Source: Symbiodinium natans
Taxonomy: Eukaryota; Sar; Dinophyceae; Suessiales; Symbiodiniaceae
Direction: 5' to 3'
Assembly (NCBI GenBank): GCA_905221605.1
Contig: CAJNDS010002319.1
Coordinates: 1 to 50,000 of the forward strand
Length of the DNA stretch: 50,000 bases
The position numbers and the translations under genes are program-made. Each line of letters starts with the position of its first letter. The stretch's first letter is position 1. The notes under the pieces were generated by a model. It saw nothing but the letters and a program-made list of their open reading frames with translations, was not told where the DNA came from and searched no databases. Shown here piece after piece: positions 21,101-28,139 of this stretch.

Positions 21101-21396
21101 CTTGTTGATGGAAAAACGCGAAGCCATTAGCCGTTAAACATACACAGGTTCCCAAGTGTATGCTAGTGAGGAGACACTAGGGGATCGTAAGGGGGCGCGA
21201 TACTTCTGCCAAACCCTAAACCCTAAACCCTAAACCCTAAACCCTAAACCCTAAACCCTAAACCCTAAACCCTAAACCCTAAACCCTAAACCCTAAACCC
21301 TAAACCCCAGGTCCTGCGCCAGGAGTAGAGGGCCAGGAGGCCGACTCCGCTAGCTCCACCCAGGAGATGTCGGTAGCCAAATCGCCGGGTGGCCAT
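12146..21396 (-). CDS. Short-chain dehydrogenase/reductase, at least 13 exons
   Basis: An NAD(P)-dependent oxidoreductase assembled by phase-consistent joins (about 342 residues). Exons (minus): 21396-21314, 20592-20553, 20088-19984, 19469-19422, 19155-~19090, 18359-18234, 17660-17593, 17324-17216, 17051-17000, 15304-15257, 14369-14296, 13494-13404, 12264-12146. Visible motifs: N-terminal hydrophobic LLGGASGVGLLALY (11-24); Rossmann VVGGTSGIG then VGRS; LDYLVLTHGMATVQ; catalytic Ser in LSVLSGGVHG; Y-x3-K in SYSLTKAAN (about Y223, K227); FVHACPGFVATAWG; C-terminal EVWAHTRQIL and TAA stop. Order and spacing match the retinol-dehydrogenase-like SDR type; the substrate is unknown. Only the fifth exon's 3' end is unresolved (CAAG|GC gives the wrong phase; AAT|GTAGGG fits), and a small extra exon may be missing. 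TTTAG|GG lies about 24 nt before the ATG. Confidence 0.85.
12265..13403 (-). other. SDR intron 12 (GA-AG, 1,139 nt) with several repeat types
   Basis: Donor GCAG|GATTTAGG, acceptor TTTTAAAG|GAGG. It contains a plus-strand TTTAGGG run (12,782-12,822), an AAG/AAT-rich run (about 12,900-12,990), a CCCTAAA array (about 13,150-13,270) and a shorter one (13,368-13,402) that starts right at the donor. The frame running upstream of the last exon (12,265-12,592, with GLEVVFRVLQALWEYG) is open and protein-like, but the join to exon 12 gives a continuous SDR, so it is treated as intron; it may be a decayed or alternative exon. Confidence 0.65.
13557..13655. mobile_element. MITE-like repeat, family C copy 1 (in SDR intron 11)
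   Basis: About 99 bp from 'ttaatccctg' to 'actgatttag', with two GGATCC-centred segments ('aaaaaggatccttttt' and 'aaaaaggatccctaa'). It matches 15,664-15,762 at nearly every base. Both copies lie in introns of the SDR gene. A related fragment ('aatccctgttccccttgga') lies at about 33,064. Confidence 0.8.
13918..14025 (+). mobile_element. MITE-like repeat, family A copy 1 (in SDR intron 11)
   Basis: About 108 bp sharing 'aacttttagctgcctta', 'agaaacccaat', 'gatctaaagttacagtaaag' and 'accacaaag' with 48,207-48,316, and with the reverse complement of 32,171-32,279. There is no coding capacity. Both orientations are present in the window, which argues for transposition rather than local duplication. 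Confidence 0.85.
14671..14801. mobile_element. Poly-G run and inverted-repeat element (SDR intron 10)
   Basis: A G run (about 14,670-14,694) is followed by a palindrome: 'atgttcccccttatac' at 14,711 and its complement 'gtataagggggaacat' ending near 14,800, with inner partly matching arms ('atagggatta'/'taatccct'). It is about 90 bp with no ORF and is typical of a small fold-back element. Confidence 0.8.
14884..14960. repeat. CCCTAAA array in SDR intron 10
   Basis: About eleven CCCTAAA units. In the sense of the gene this reads TTTAGGG. Further short TTTAGGG runs of opposite orientation lie at about 15,035-15,060 and 15,112-15,150 in the same intron. Confidence 0.95.
15406..15552. repeat. CCCTAAA array in SDR intron 9
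   Basis: About twenty units with one interruption (CACCGTAAACCC). It lies about 100 bases from the acceptor of exon 10. Confidence 0.95.
15664..15762. mobile_element. MITE-like repeat, family C copy 2 (in SDR intron 9)
   Basis: Near-identical to 13,557-13,655 from 'ttaatccctg' to 'actgatttag', including both GGATCC motifs and the 'gtttatat-taagaaagccca' middle. Confidence 0.8.
15770..16975. other. AT-richer, gene-like island inside SDR intron 9
   Basis: About 1.2 kb without heptamers, compositionally like the first 12 kb rather than the surrounding intron. Minus-strand frames look protein-like: 16,890-16,760 (FFDDFQYFLRFGMICEPSAI), 16,600-16,400 (IMILQEEFQRNDEDSGIF), and two competing frames at 16,353-16,044 (ECEPKNDDLEDIVGFLF in one). 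A plus-strand frame at 15,999-16,184 also looks possible. No family was recognised. It may be a captured gene fragment, a nested gene or a decayed insertion. Confidence 0.35.
17801..17872. mobile_element. Short inverted repeat, family D copy 1 (SDR intron 6)
   Basis: 'ggggccataagggaata' and, after a short loop, 'ttattccgacccct' are mutually complementary. The same design and nearly the same sequence recur at 18,487-18,525. A poly-G run (about 17,669-17,687) precedes the exon-7 acceptor in the same intron. Confidence 0.65.
18478..18530. mobile_element. Short inverted repeat, family D copy 2 (SDR intron 5)
   Basis: 'agggaccataagcgaat' and 'attccgacccct' match family D copy 1, with a diverged loop. 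Confidence 0.65.
19158..19417. mobile_element. 260-bp fold-back element that forms SDR intron 4
   Basis: Perfect 19-bp terminal inverted repeats, catgggttcccctactacc (19,158-19,176) and ggtagtaggggaacccatg (19,398-19,416). Inside are TTTAGGG repeats on the left and CCCTAAA repeats on the right around a short centre ('ctactaggtttccccccata...'), so almost the whole element can fold on itself. It is flanked by the 6-bp direct repeat CCGCCT (19,152-19,157 and 19,418-19,423). The spliced intron (19,421-19,156 on the minus strand, GC-AG) is this element plus one copy of the duplication, so its removal restores the reading frame VEELK|AAAEN exactly. Confidence 0.85.
19866..19973. mobile_element. MITE-like repeat, family B copy 1 (SDR intron 3)
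   Basis: The ends are inverted: 'gctgcttaagagcccc' on the left and 'ggggttcttataggcaaatagtagcaagctgc' on the right. The same ends recur at 33,274-33,391 and 45,762-45,866. It begins 11 nt inside intron 3, directly after the exon-3 donor (GGTG|GTGCCC). Confidence 0.75.
20372..20515. repeat. CCCTAAA array in SDR intron 2
   Basis: About twenty units, nearly perfect, with one CCCAAAA variant. It starts about 40 nt from the donor of exon 2. Confidence 0.95.
20928..21120. repeat. 21-bp minisatellite with open frames on both strands (SDR intron 1)
   Basis: About eight to nine diverged copies of 'cgcgaattgttggcgcttgtc'. Because the unit is 21 bp and contains no stop in several frames, it reads as heptapeptide repeats: DKRQQFA, TSANNSR and QAPTIRG on the minus strand, RELLALV and ANCWRLS on the plus strand. 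It lies inside SDR intron 1, so coding use is unlikely here, although similar heptapeptide repeats do occur in dinoflagellate predicted proteins. Confidence 0.85.
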
Positions 21397-21478
21397 GGCG
21401 CTACAGGTCGGCCAGTACGCCCTAAACCCTAAACCCTAAACCCTAAACCCTAAACCCTAAACCCTAAACCCTAAACCC
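21213..21478. repeat. CCCTAAA arrays on both sides of SDR exon 1
   Basis: Arrays at 21,213-21,306 (intron 1, ending about 7 nt from the donor) and 21,419-21,478 (upstream of the start codon) bracket the 83-nt first exon. In gene sense the upstream array ends TTTAGGGCG, giving an AG|GG site about 24 nt before the ATG that could serve as a 5' UTR or spliced-leader acceptor. Confidence 0.9.
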
Positions 21479-21539
21479 TTCGCCCTTGACCCTAACGAGG
21501 GGTGAGCGTGTCATCCCGGTGAGAGTCGAGTCCCTAAGC

Positions 21540-21790
21540 CCTAAATCAGGGTTTAGGGTAGGAGCTATACGGAATTCGGCTACCATTTCGAATCCAAGAT
21601 TCCCTACAAAGACTCACAAAGACTCACTCAGCTTTGGGACTCAGAATGTCGGCATACTGAGAAACCTTCCTTCAGCATACCTTGCAGATTTCCGCGTTGA
21701 GGGAGTCGGGAAAATGATTGGGGATGTGGGTTGGTTAGGGCGTCGGCTACAACAGTGTCCAAGCCATCCCCTTTGGCACATGTTTCAAAG
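21540..21790 (+). other. Unique island, possible coding
   Basis: A plus-strand frame is open and moderately protein-like (NLPSAYLADFRVEGVGKMIG). No family was recognised, and no AG|G-flanked exon could be fixed. It is followed by a TTTAGGG array. As it lies upstream of the SDR start, it may belong to another gene or to the SDR promoter region. Confidence 0.3.
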
Positions 21791-21945
21791 GGTTTAGGGT
21801 TTAGGGTTTGAGTTTATAGTTTAGGGTTAGGGTTTAGGGTTTAGGGTTTAGGGTTTAGGGTTTAGGGTTTAGGGTTTAGGGTTTCGGGTTTAGGGTTTAG
21901 GGTTTAGGGTTTAGGGTTTAGGGTTTAGGGTTTAGGGTTTAGGGG
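21787..21945. repeat. TTTAGGG array, plus orientation
   Basis: About twenty units with single-base variants. Its orientation is opposite to the arrays at 21.2-21.5 kb, so heptamer blocks face each other around the island at 21.5-21.8 kb. Confidence 0.95.
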
Positions 21946-22163
21946 TCCAACAGGCCAACATGAGGTGGCGAATAGAGAATTGCTGTGCCTTCTTGCGTTT
22001 CCTGAACCCGGCCAACCTTCCAACACCCGCCCGGACATGTTGACATGCTGACCCGAGCCTACAGACCCTAAACCCTAAACCCTAAACCCGAAACCCTAAA
22101 CCCTAAAGCCGATTGGTCTGTAAACCGCAAAGCCTAAATCAGGCGTGCAGAGGCCCCTTTTCG

Positions 22164-22246
22164 TCACAAGATGTCATCCTCATCGTCGCGGTGGTATCCG
22201 CCTTGTGCCTTGGCGAAGTGAGCCCGTGAACCCACACCCTAAGGCT
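22164..22246 (-). CDS. Candidate C-terminal exon of an unknown gene
   Basis: The minus strand reads SRAHFAKAQGGYHRDDEDDIL then TGA at about 22,164. The acidic, Tyr/His-containing end with an in-frame stop and a TTAG|GGT acceptor at its start fits a last exon. Upstream exons should lie at higher coordinates; the transmembrane exon at 24.5 kb is a possible partner, not shown. Confidence 0.45.
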
Positions 22247-22259
22247 CTTGGGATCAAAG

Positions 22260-23045
22260 GAGGTCGCCCTTGCCTCGGGTCGTCGGGCTTATTGGGCCAG
22301 TAGGGGTTATAGGGGGCTTGTAGGCCTTGTAGGGTTTAGGACATCAGACAGACTTGAACCCTAAGCCCTACACCCAAAACCCTAAACCGCTTTCCAGTTG
22401 CAGGGTTTTCGGACTTCCTCCTATGGTATGGGGTTCCGTGGACTGTTAAAAGTTTGATCATCCTAACCCTAAACCCTAAACCCCAGACCCTAAACTGTAA
22501 ACCCTAAACCCTAAACCCTAAGCCCTGAAAGCCAAGGCTGTAGGGGTCCCATGGCCTCCGCGGCACATTCAGCTGAGGAATTGTGTCACTGTCCGCAGAG
22601 CAAGCTGACCAAGGGCCCTAAACCCTAAACCCTAAATTTTCCCCGAGGCTGCGCTGTCCCCTTGGTGCTCGACTCCCCCAAAGTCAACACTCGCTAGTAG
22701 TTCTTTAGAGGGAGTGAAGGCCCTCAATCCTACACTTCCTAGTTCTTGAGAGACAAACCCTAAACCCTAATTAAACCCTTAAGGGCCGTAAATCCTGCAC
22801 TTATTAGTTCTTGAGAGGGAATGAAGATGAGCTAGAGGGAGTGAAGATGAACTAAGGCATGGGCGACCTAAAATCCCACAGGTGATCCCTCTAAGGGGTT
22901 CTACAGGGAGCCGAACTCCCGAATGTGCAAACCCCTAAACAAGAAAAGCAGCCCTAAACCCTAAACCCTAAACCCTAAACCCTAAACCCTAAACCCTAAA
23001 CCCTAAACCCTAAACCCTAAACCCTAAACCCTAAACCCTAAACCC
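22260..23045. other. Repeats and short islands without a fixed gene
   Basis: It holds several unassigned short unique islands (22,390-22,440 and 22,530-22,615) and three copies of a segment around 'tagttctt-gag-gggagtgaag' (about 22,694-22,722, 22,728-22,755 and 22,797-22,830). It also holds a CCCTAAA array at about 22,951-23,045. Reading frames in the islands are too short to choose a strand. Confidence 0.5.
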
Positions 23046-23105
23046 CCCTTCCCTCAAGCTACACAATGGGCCCTTCCCCTGGCGCGCTTCATTCTGCAAA
23101 GCGAG

Positions 23106-23171
23106 GAGCTGCAACGAGACCGATCTCCTCCTCCGGGACGCTATGCCGGAAGCGGGGATCCTGACTGCAAG
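23106..23171 (+). CDS. Candidate internal exon (plus strand)
   Basis: GCGAG|GAGC acceptor; reads SCNETDLLLRDAMPEAG onward and ends GCAAG|AATA. The 66 nt have coding-like composition on this strand and the borders resemble the AG|N style of the SDR gene. A competing frame (ARFILQSEELQRDRSPPP) spans the same bases, so the frame is not certain. No family was recognised. Confidence 0.4.
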
Positions 23172-23421
23172 AATAAAAAGGGTTTAGGGTTTAGGGTTTA
23201 GGGCTAGGGTTTAGGGTTTAGCCCCCCCCCCTCCCCCTCCCCTAAAGGCTAAAACCTCAACCAACCCTCAACCCTAAACCCTCATCTCATGCTGCGTTGC
23301 CTCCCACGCTAGCGCATGGCTTGGAAAGGCCCCTGTTTTAGGGCTTCCGGGTTGTCTCTTAGAGGCCTCAACCCTAGACCCGAAAGCCGAAACCCTACAC
23401 CCTGAACCATAAACCATGAGT

Positions 23422-23538
23422 AGGGGATAGGATTGGGGGACCCTTGGGGATATAGACCCTCTGAATAAGGTCCCTGTTTAATAGAGCCAGAAGAGGGTTC
23501 AGAAGGGTTCCCTTTTAAGGGTCCCCCTTATCCTACCT
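23422..23538. mobile_element. Inverted-repeat element of about 117 bp
   Basis: 'aggggataggattggggg' at the left and 'cccccttatcctacct' at the right are imperfect inverted repeats, with inner arms ('gggaccctt'/'aagggtccc'). It has no ORF and lies just upstream of the candidate exon at 23,561. Confidence 0.7.
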
Positions 23539-23560
23539 AGGAATGAGGCTGTAGTGGAAG

Positions 23561-23659
23561 GAAGGCACCCGCTGCGGGAAAGAGACCTTGGAGCCTCTGA
23601 GATTCCAACCGGCGTCCGGCGCGGCCGAGCTGATTGCTGGCGGCGCCTCAGCGCGTGAA
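23561..23659 (+). CDS. Candidate internal exon (plus strand)
   Basis: TGGAAG|GAAGG acceptor and GTGAAG|GGGTTT end. It reads EGTRCGKETLEPLRFQPASG then AAELIAGGASARE, 33 codons without a stop and far more protein-like than the opposite strand. No family was recognised. Confidence 0.5.
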
Positions 23660-24037
23660 GGGGTTTGGGGCCACCCTAAACCCGAAACCTCTAAACCCTG
23701 AACCCTAAACCCTAAACCCTAAACCCTAAACAGCTTAGGGACAGGCGTGGTGTCTGGGTTTAGGGTGTGGTTAGGGTTTGGGGTTTGGGGCCTAGGACGC
23801 GTGAACACAAAGGATGAACCCTCTCTTTCCCGTTTCGGCGGCTCCTCTTTTTTGGCTCCATAATCGCCGCCAATGCTCTACAGACCACCCAAGGCTGAGA
23901 ATCACACCTACCTGCATCTTCCACCACACGCACACCTAAACCCTGAACGCCAAACCCAGAACACCCCAAAAACCCTAAACCCTAAACCCTAAACCCTAAA
24001 CCTTAAACCCTAAACCCTAAACCCTAAACCCTAAACC

Positions 24038-24440
24038 CTACAAACCGTAAACCGCATTGTCGAAACTTGTAAACCCCCAAAGGGTGGGTGGAACTAGAAA
24101 AAGAAAAAGGGATGAACAGAGCCTGTGGCTGCTGGTTGGTGTAGCACAGAAGGATTTAAATTCAAACCCGAAACCCCACCTACAGATAAGATGTATGTAT
24201 ACACACATATATATATAATAGAATATATATATATATATATGCATACATATACGCATTCAGTTTAGAAATATAAATAAATAAATACATATATATATATAAT
24301 ATGTCTATGCTTATTTGTGTCAATGTTGGTCCATTGGGGATTGGGCGGGGACCGTATTATCATTATCATCATTATTATTATTACTATTACTATTATTACT
24401 ATTATTATTACTATTATGATGTATATACACATACATACAT
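24038..24440. repeat. AT, ATT and CA microsatellites
   Basis: A mixed block: (TA)n at about 24,200-24,300, ATT/ACT trinucleotides at 24,357-24,420, and CATA/CACA runs at 24,425-24,460. The open frames across it are repeat artefacts. A CCCTAAA run lies just before it (23,975-24,040). Confidence 0.85.
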
Positions 24441-24474
24441 ACACACATACACACATGCATGACTTCAACCCCTC

Positions 24475-24566
24475 AGTTGGGTGCCCCTGCAGCTGTGGGA
24501 AAAGCAGCAGCACACCGATCACAGCAACCACGCCCAGGCTCAGCAGAACTATCGCTTGATGCCTCG
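24475..24566 (-). CDS. Candidate transmembrane exon
   Basis: The minus strand reads HQAIVLLSLGVVAVIGVLLL then FPQLQGHPTEG, a single clear membrane segment, after a CCCGAG|GCATC acceptor. Composition favours this strand. Partner exons are not established. Confidence 0.45.
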
Positions 24567-24689
24567 GGAAGCAGCTTAGGGGCCTCAGTGGGCTTAGGAG
24601 CTCAGGGGTCGAAGTTTAGGGCCTAGGGAGCTGTAGATTCTGTAGATCCTGTGTCGAAATATTCAGTGCCCTCATCGGTGGTTTAGGGG

Positions 24690-24945
24690 AGTTCGGGCCG
24701 GGAGGGGGGGTGGGGGGTTGGGGGGGTTGGGGGGTTGGAGGTCTGGAGCCTTTCATGGGGAGGCCAGGGTGAGAGATGTCCACTTCGGAGCGTGTTAGGA
24801 TGCAACGTCTCCTCTGCATTGCTGGATGCAGCCAGCCGTGCTGACTTTCCTCGCTGTATGCCTATATATGCTGCCCCGATGTATGACAAAGAAAGGAGAC
24901 AGCTGCTGCAGGGTCTTGGGAGACACCAGGAGGCTGAACCGTAGA
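24690..24945. other. Unique island with coding-like frames on both strands
   Basis: The plus strand reads SALLDAASRADFPRCMPIYA then APMYDKERRQLLQGLG to a stop near 24,943. The minus strand also has protein-like stretches (LEPKAQLSRHGTSPS; EVDISHPGLPMK). The strand cannot be decided. A G-rich run sits at 24,697-24,740. Confidence 0.35.
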
Positions 24946-25009
24946 CCTTGAGGGAGACGTCCCATGACGTGACAACTGCGCTTTCGGTTCAAGGCTTGAG
25001 GGTGCCCAA

Positions 25010-25083
25010 CCCTAAACCCTAAACCCTAAACCCTAAACCCTAAACCCTAAACCCTAAACCCTAAACCCTAAACCCTAAACCCT
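25010..25083. repeat. CCCTAAA array
   Basis: Ten or more perfect units ending directly before the candidate exon at 25,102. Confidence 0.95.
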
Positions 25084-25101
25084 CTTCCCTTTGTGGCAAA
25101 G

Positions 25102-25164
25102 GCGGGGAGAGTGACATGGGCCCATGGGCAGCTGATTGAGTCTTTCGCCCCGCGGCCCACGCAG
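25102..25164 (+). CDS. Candidate internal exon (plus strand)
   Basis: GCAAAG|GCGG and CACGCAG|GGAC borders enclose exactly 21 codons: AGRVTWAHGQLIESFAPRPT and Q. The phase is 0 at both ends. Family unknown. Confidence 0.45.
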
Positions 25165-25655
25165 GGACAAATCAGGTGCAACCGGTCACAAGGTTCAGGG
25201 TTCGGGGTTCGGGGTTTAGGGTGTAGGGTTTAGGGTTCAGGGTCTAAGCACTTGGGAACATTGCGGCTCAGAACGGGTGCAATCTTACTGCACCAGCACC
25301 TTCGGAAATATCCTAGCTGCCCAGTAACCAAGCAAAAGGGGGCTTCATTTAGGTTCCTTAAATGTAAAACTACAAGGGAATGCCAGCACTACTGGGCATT
25401 ACTGGGCGCCCTGGTAACAGCTACTAGCTACTTGCAAAAAAAAAAGCCGCTCCAAGCCCAAAGGTGAAGGTGAAAACGCTTAACCCCGCTCCTTGAATAC
25501 CCTTAACAACATGCATGCATCTTAAAGTGTACTTTGGGCCCGAAAGCCTAAGCTTCCAGCCCTAAACTTCACACCCTAAACCCCAAATCCTAAAGCCTAA
25601 AGCCTGAACCCTAAACCCTCAACCCTCAACCCTAAACCCGAAACCCATTGCACAA

Positions 25656-25712
25656 GTGCGCGGCCCCGAGACGGACGTCGATTGGCGAAGGGCCGGTTTC
25701 GTGGTGGAACCT
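25656..25712 (+). CDS. Candidate exon (plus strand)
   Basis: Reads VRGPETDVDWRRAGFVVEP, then either a stop (GTG TAG) or a GT donor (CCT|GTGTAGGG, followed by heptamers). The latter would make the start of the TTTAGGG-like run the donor itself. Confidence 0.4.
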
Positions 25713-25814
25713 GTGTAGGGTGTGGGGTTTAGGGTTTAGGGTTCAGGTTCAGGGTTTAGGGTTTACGGTTTAGGGTTTAGGGAGTTTAGAGGTTTAGGGT
25801 TTAGGGTTTAGGGT

Positions 25815-26165
25815 TCAGGGAGGGTTTTCATTGCTAGTATCTCCAAACAGGACACCCGATCTTTATATATTCACCGATATGCATAAGGAACCACAAGAAT
25901 ATTCACCAACAGCAGCAATACACAACCTATATACCTCCTTTCAGAAATGTACGGACCATACCACCATATGCCTTCTAGGGTCACACTGCCCGCAAGATAT
26001 CCTGAGTCTCACTTTGTGCAGGAAAGAGCCCACTAGGAAGTCCGGGGTACCTTCAACATGCTTTAGCAACTTTCGTTCTATCACCGAAGTACCACCCAGG
26101 TTACGGCACTTTGGAGAATCTTATGTGGGGCGTTCCCGACAGGTGTAAGGCTGAGGGCATCGCCC
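25815..26165 (+). other. AT-richer unique island
   Basis: The plus-strand frame (25,831-26,148, with AIHNLYTSFQKCTDHTTICL) is open for 105 codons but has no recognised similarity, and the composition differs from the neighbouring exons. I considered a mitochondrial insertion but could not match it to a known mitochondrial gene by eye. Confidence 0.3.
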
Positions 26166-26224
26166 TAAACCCTAAACCCTAAACCCTAAACACTAGACCC
26201 TAAACCTCAAGTACTCCGGGCTTC

Positions 26225-26317
26225 CAAAGCAGCTCCCCAACCACCTGCCTTTCTCTGCACTTGGGTCCCAGATTTCAACCTTTGGGAGGTCCGACACCTG
26301 TCAAAGGCTGAGGCCTA
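26225..26317 (+). CDS. Candidate exon (plus strand)
   Basis: Reads PPAFLCTWVPDFNLWEVRHL then SKAEAYK and ends TACAAG|AG. It is rich in Trp and aromatic residues and uninterrupted. Its acceptor is unclear. Family unknown. Confidence 0.4.
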
Positions 26318-26329
26318 CAAGAGTTGGGT

Positions 26330-27050
26330 GTAGGGTTTAGGGTTTGGGGTTTAGGGTTTAGGGCTTATAGGGTGGGGCCGAGGCTCACAAGACTTGGCTT
26401 AGGTGTAGGGTCTGTTGGGCTTGGGGTTGAAAGCTTTGAGCCTGGGAGGGCTTAGCGTTGGAAGGTGGAAGGTCTGGGGTTTAGGGTTTGGGGTTTGGGG
26501 TTTAGGGTTTGGGGTTTAGGATTTAGGCTGGTTGCAAAGGTTGCGGGGCCATTTCTCGGGTGGATGGTCCATGCCTCCCAACAACCTGCTATTCGAGTCG
26601 ACAACGACCCTACCCCCTTGACCCTCAACCCTAAACTCTAAGCAGACATTCAGGTAGGTTCCACACCCGAACACCTCCCAGATCCTAATCCCCCAGCCCC
26701 TAAACCCTAAACACTAAATGCTAAACCCTAAACTCTAAACCCTAAAACCCTAAACCCTAAAAACGTAAACCCTAAAACCCCAAACCCTAAAACCCTATAT
26801 CCTAAACCCTAAACTCTAAACCCACCTAGAGACAGCCCAACATGGCTTCCACAGGCAGATGCGTGGTTTAGGGTCTGGGACCCCAAGCCCCACAACCCTG
26901 TAAACCCTATGAATCCCGGATCAATCCTGAACTTATCCGATAAGGGGGTTGACGGTTTAGGGTTGGGGTTCAGGGTTAAGGGTTCAGGGTTTAGGGTTTG
27001 GGGTTTAGGGTTTGGGGTTTGGGGTTTAGGGTTTAGGGTTTAGGGCTGCT
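26330..27050. repeat. Degenerate heptamer-rich stretch with one possible minus-strand island
   Basis: TTTAGGG/TTTGGGG variants (26,335-26,530 and 26,945-27,050) and CCCTAAA/CCCTAAAA variants (26,695-26,825) flank an island at 26,535-26,625. On the minus strand the island reads GRVVVDSNSRLLGGMDHPPE then KWPRNL, which is protein-like. Confidence 0.6.
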
Positions 27051-27054
27051 TCAG

Positions 27055-27161
27055 GTACCATAGACCCCCCTACCCCGAAAGCCTTACCCTCCCTCGCCAA
27101 CGGCAAATCTCTGCTGGGGATCTGGCTTCGACGCCCCCAGACACCGACTGAGTGGAACAAG
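27055..27161 (+). CDS. Candidate internal exon (plus strand), well bounded
   Basis: CTTCAG|GTACC acceptor and GAACAAG|GCATT donor (GC type). The 107 nt read TIDPPTPKALPSLANGKSLL then GIWLRRPQTPTEWNK. Both borders follow the AG|G rule found in the SDR gene, and the opposite strand is less protein-like. Family unknown. Confidence 0.55.
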
Positions 27162-27184
27162 GCATTGGCATTTTGGGGTTTGGG

Positions 27185-27345
27185 GTTTGGGGTTTGGGGT
27201 TTAGGGTTTAGGGTTTAGGGTTTAGGGTTTAGGGTTTAGGGGGTTTAGGGTTTAGGGGGTTTAGGGTTTAGGGGGTTTAGGGTTTAGGGTTTAGGGTTTA
27301 GGGTTTAGGGTTTAGGGTTTAGGGTTTAGGGTTTAGGGTTTAGGG
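27185..27345. repeat. TTTAGGG array with TTTGGGG start and TTTAGGGGG variants
   Basis: It begins with four TTTGGGG units and continues with about twenty TTTAGGG units, three of them with two extra G. It starts about 20 nt after the donor of the exon at 27,055-27,161. Confidence 0.95.
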
Positions 27346-27349
27346 CGTA

Positions 27350-27467
27350 TGGGTGGTTGTCAAAATTATATTCCCTTTTGGGGTACCCTAAATTTTAGGC
27401 GCCGTATTATATTAGGGAATTGGGGACACCAAAAGGGACCATGATTTTGACAACCACCCTAAGATAC
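27350..27467. mobile_element. Inverted-repeat element of about 118 bp
   Basis: Perfect 16-bp ends, gggtggttgtcaaaat (27,350-27,365) and attttgacaaccaccc (27,451-27,466), with further pairing 'cccttttggggta'/'accaaaaggga'. 'cgtatggg' before it and 'cccatacg' shortly after extend the symmetry. Confidence 0.8.
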
Positions 27468-27578
27468 AGACATGATACCCATACGACTTGCCCAAAGAAC
27501 AGCAAAACAACATGACCCAAGGTCCCCTCCCGACTCCAATTTCAGGGATTAAGACTCGCACCCCTAAGGATGTCCCCC

Positions 27579-27875
27579 TGAGAGGCTCCCTTCAAAAACT
27601 CCTCTAGGGGTTAGGGTTAGGGTATAGGGTATAGGGTATAGGGTATAGGGTATAGGGTATAGGGTTTAGGGTTTAGGGTTTAGGGTTTAGGGGCTTATTC
27701 TGGGTAGGAGGCAGTCTGGGTGTGGCAATCACAGATTGCCTTGTCAAGCTGTCGCTGCTTTCATGGGCCCTTTGAGAGGCTCCCTTCAAAAACTCCTCTA
27801 GGGGTTCGGGTATAGGGTATAGGGTGTAGGGTGTAGGGTGTAGGGTGTAGGGTATAGGGTTTAGGGTTTAGGGTC
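27579..27875. repeat. 34-bp direct repeat heading two variant (TATAGGG/TGTAGGG) arrays
   Basis: 'tgagaggctcccttcaaaa' plus 'actcctctaggggtt' occurs at 27,579-27,612 and 27,773-27,806. Each copy is followed by heptamers that start as TATAGGG (or TGTAGGG in the second) and end as TTTAGGG. Between them, 27,694-27,772 reads on the plus strand GLFWVGGSLGVAITDCLVKL then SLLSWAL, a possible transmembrane exon. Confidence 0.8.
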
Positions 27876-28139
27876 CTCGAACGGGGCCTCGGGTTTACCT
27901 GCTGTGGTCAGTTAAGGGGCTTGAACCTAGACCCTATACTCACAACTTAAGGAGTTCCAAACTTCTTGCCGACCGATTTGAAGAGCTTGGGGTTGCCAGG
28001 GAGGGGTAGAGGAAATCTGCTAGGGCTTGGTTTGGGCTTTGGGGCTTTGTTCGCGTTCAAGGGCCCGGAATGATGAAAACCCTTACACGCGTGGAAGACC
28101 GGTAGCCCTAAACATCCGAGCCTCAGTGGGTTTAGAGGG

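Noticed and set aside
25831-26148. A mitochondrial DNA insertion (NUMT)
   Set aside because: The AT-richer island and some conserved-looking words suggested it, but no frame on either strand matched cob, cox1 or cox3 by eye, nor could an rRNA fragment be confirmed.
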